Shown piece after piece: positions 5,890-6,333 of a DNA stretch of 6,333 bases. Position 1 is the stretch's first letter. The number at the start of each line of letters is the position of its first letter. Under the pieces are notes generated by a model, which was given only the letters and a program-made list of their open reading frames with translations, was not told the DNA's origin and searched no databases. The position numbers and the translations under genes are program-made. This DNA comes from Paenibacillaceae bacterium UBA6304 (lineage in GTDB: Bacteria > Bacillota > Bacilli > Paenibacillales > Paenibacillaceae), in assembly GCA_002439285.1 (NCBI GenBank), contig DJTQ01000271.1:1-6333 (forward strand), in the 5' to 3' direction.

Positions 5890-6333
5890 AAATGAATGCC
5901 CGCGACACCGTGGCCGTCGCCCTTCGCCCGGTCCAAGCCGGGGAAGAAATTTTCTTTGAAGGGCAACCGCATATCGCACGCCAGGATATTCCGCAAGGAC
6001 ATAAAATGGCTTTGGTCGATTTTGGCGAGGGAGACATCGTTACCAAATACGGCTACCCGATCGGGCATACCACATCGGCTATCGCCAAGGGCGAGCATGT
6101 GCACACTCATAATTTAAAGACCAATCTGGCCGGCGAAGAAACCTACGAATCCCGGCCGGATCTGCACCCGGTCACCTACCCGAACCGCTCGCTCCCCTTG
6201 GACGGCTACCGCCGTAGCAACGGGAAGGTTGGCATTCGCAACGACCTGTTCATCGTGCCTACGGTCGGCTGCGTGAACGGCATCGCCGAGATGATGATCG
6301 CCGAGTTTAAGTCCATGCATCCCGACCTGGGAA
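5874..6333 (+). CDS. uxaA: Altronate dehydratase, UxaA, N-terminal part, cut by right edge
   Basis: The frame is open from ATG 5874 to the window edge (153 codons of the usual 490 or so). UxaA dehydrates D-altronate to 2-keto-3-deoxy-D-gluconate, after which KdgK and an aldolase feed glycolysis. The visible part covers the N-terminal SAF-type domain (about 1-90), with HKMALVDF (43-50), KYGYPIGHTTSAIAKGEHVHTHNLKTNL (58-85), and the beginning of the main dehydratase domain at GYRRSNGKVGIRND (111-124) and FIVPTVGCVNGIAEM (126-140). These stretches closely resemble E. coli UxaA as I recall it. Cys133 in TVGCVNG is a conserved cysteine of the family. Galactarate and D-galactonate dehydratases share the fold, but the neighbouring uxaB and exuR support altronate. 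It overlaps uxaB by 16 bp and has its own GGAGGG site. Confidence 0.5.
   Translation, partial: MQRLMKMNARDTVAVALRPVQAGEEIFFEGQPHIARQDIPQGHKMALVDFGEGDIVTKYGYPIGHTTSAIAKGEHVHTHNLKTNLAGEETYESRPDLHPVTYPNRSLPLDGYRRSNGKVGIRNDLFIVPTVGCVNGIAEMMIAEFKSMHPDLG

Noticed and set aside
5745..6110. Minus-strand frames of 104 and 121 codons opposite the uxaB/uxaA junction
   Set aside because: They oppose two well-supported overlapping genes and lack start signals and recognisable motifs.

Overview
The window looks like chromosomal DNA of a low- to mid-GC Gram-positive spore-former, most likely Paenibacillus or a close relative. This is inferred from strong AGGAGG-type ribosome binding sites, a CcpA-type cre box, sigma-A-like promoters and proteins that resemble Bacillus ExuR/UxaB/UxaA and YteR/YesR. 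It holds one coherent theme: breakdown of pectin (galacturonan and rhamnogalacturonan) and catabolism of galacturonate.

Left arm (positions 1-3161, all minus strand, reading leftward from a central promoter): a GH105 unsaturated uronyl hydrolase (3161-2025), then, 14 bp on, a GH28 polygalacturonase-type hydrolase (2010-658), then a 194-bp gap largely filled by degenerate ~35-36-bp tandem repeats, then the first 154 codons of an alpha/beta-hydrolase (esterase-like) gene that runs off the left edge. Neither glycosidase has a signal peptide, so both should act in the cytoplasm on imported oligosaccharides. The transporter must lie outside the window.

Centre (3162-3335): a divergent control region. 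It carries a minus-strand promoter (TTGTCA-18-TATAAT) with a cre-like box over its -10, a plus-strand promoter (TTGACT-18-TAAAAT), and between them a near-palindrome centred on CACGTG. The same 18-bp element recurs, with 17 of 18 bases identical, directly upstream of uxaB. It is the best candidate for the operator of the LacI-family regulator encoded between the two copies.

Right arm (3336-6333, plus strand): exuR (LacI-family repressor), a weak A/T-rich terminator, the second operator copy, uxaB (tagaturonate reductase), and uxaA (altronate dehydratase), which overlaps uxaB by 16 bp and is cut by the right edge. From general knowledge, the order exuR-uxaB-uxaA matches the end of the Bacillus subtilis exu locus; here that module faces a pectinolytic operon.

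Proposed working: imported oligogalacturonides and unsaturated rhamnogalacturonides are trimmed in the cytoplasm by GH28 and GH105, possibly after deacetylation by the esterase-like protein. Galacturonate, after isomerisation to tagaturonate by a UxaC not seen here, is reduced by UxaB and dehydrated by UxaA to 2-keto-3-deoxygluconate. ExuR probably links both arms to uronate availability and CcpA adds carbon catabolite repression. I found no mobile element, CRISPR array, tRNA or rRNA. The system is largely recognisable; the less ordinary parts are the paired operators, the cre/-10 overlap and the degenerate repeat array. [Form note: the original answer gave no feature confidences; the 0.5 on every feature is a placeholder required by the schema, not an estimate.]
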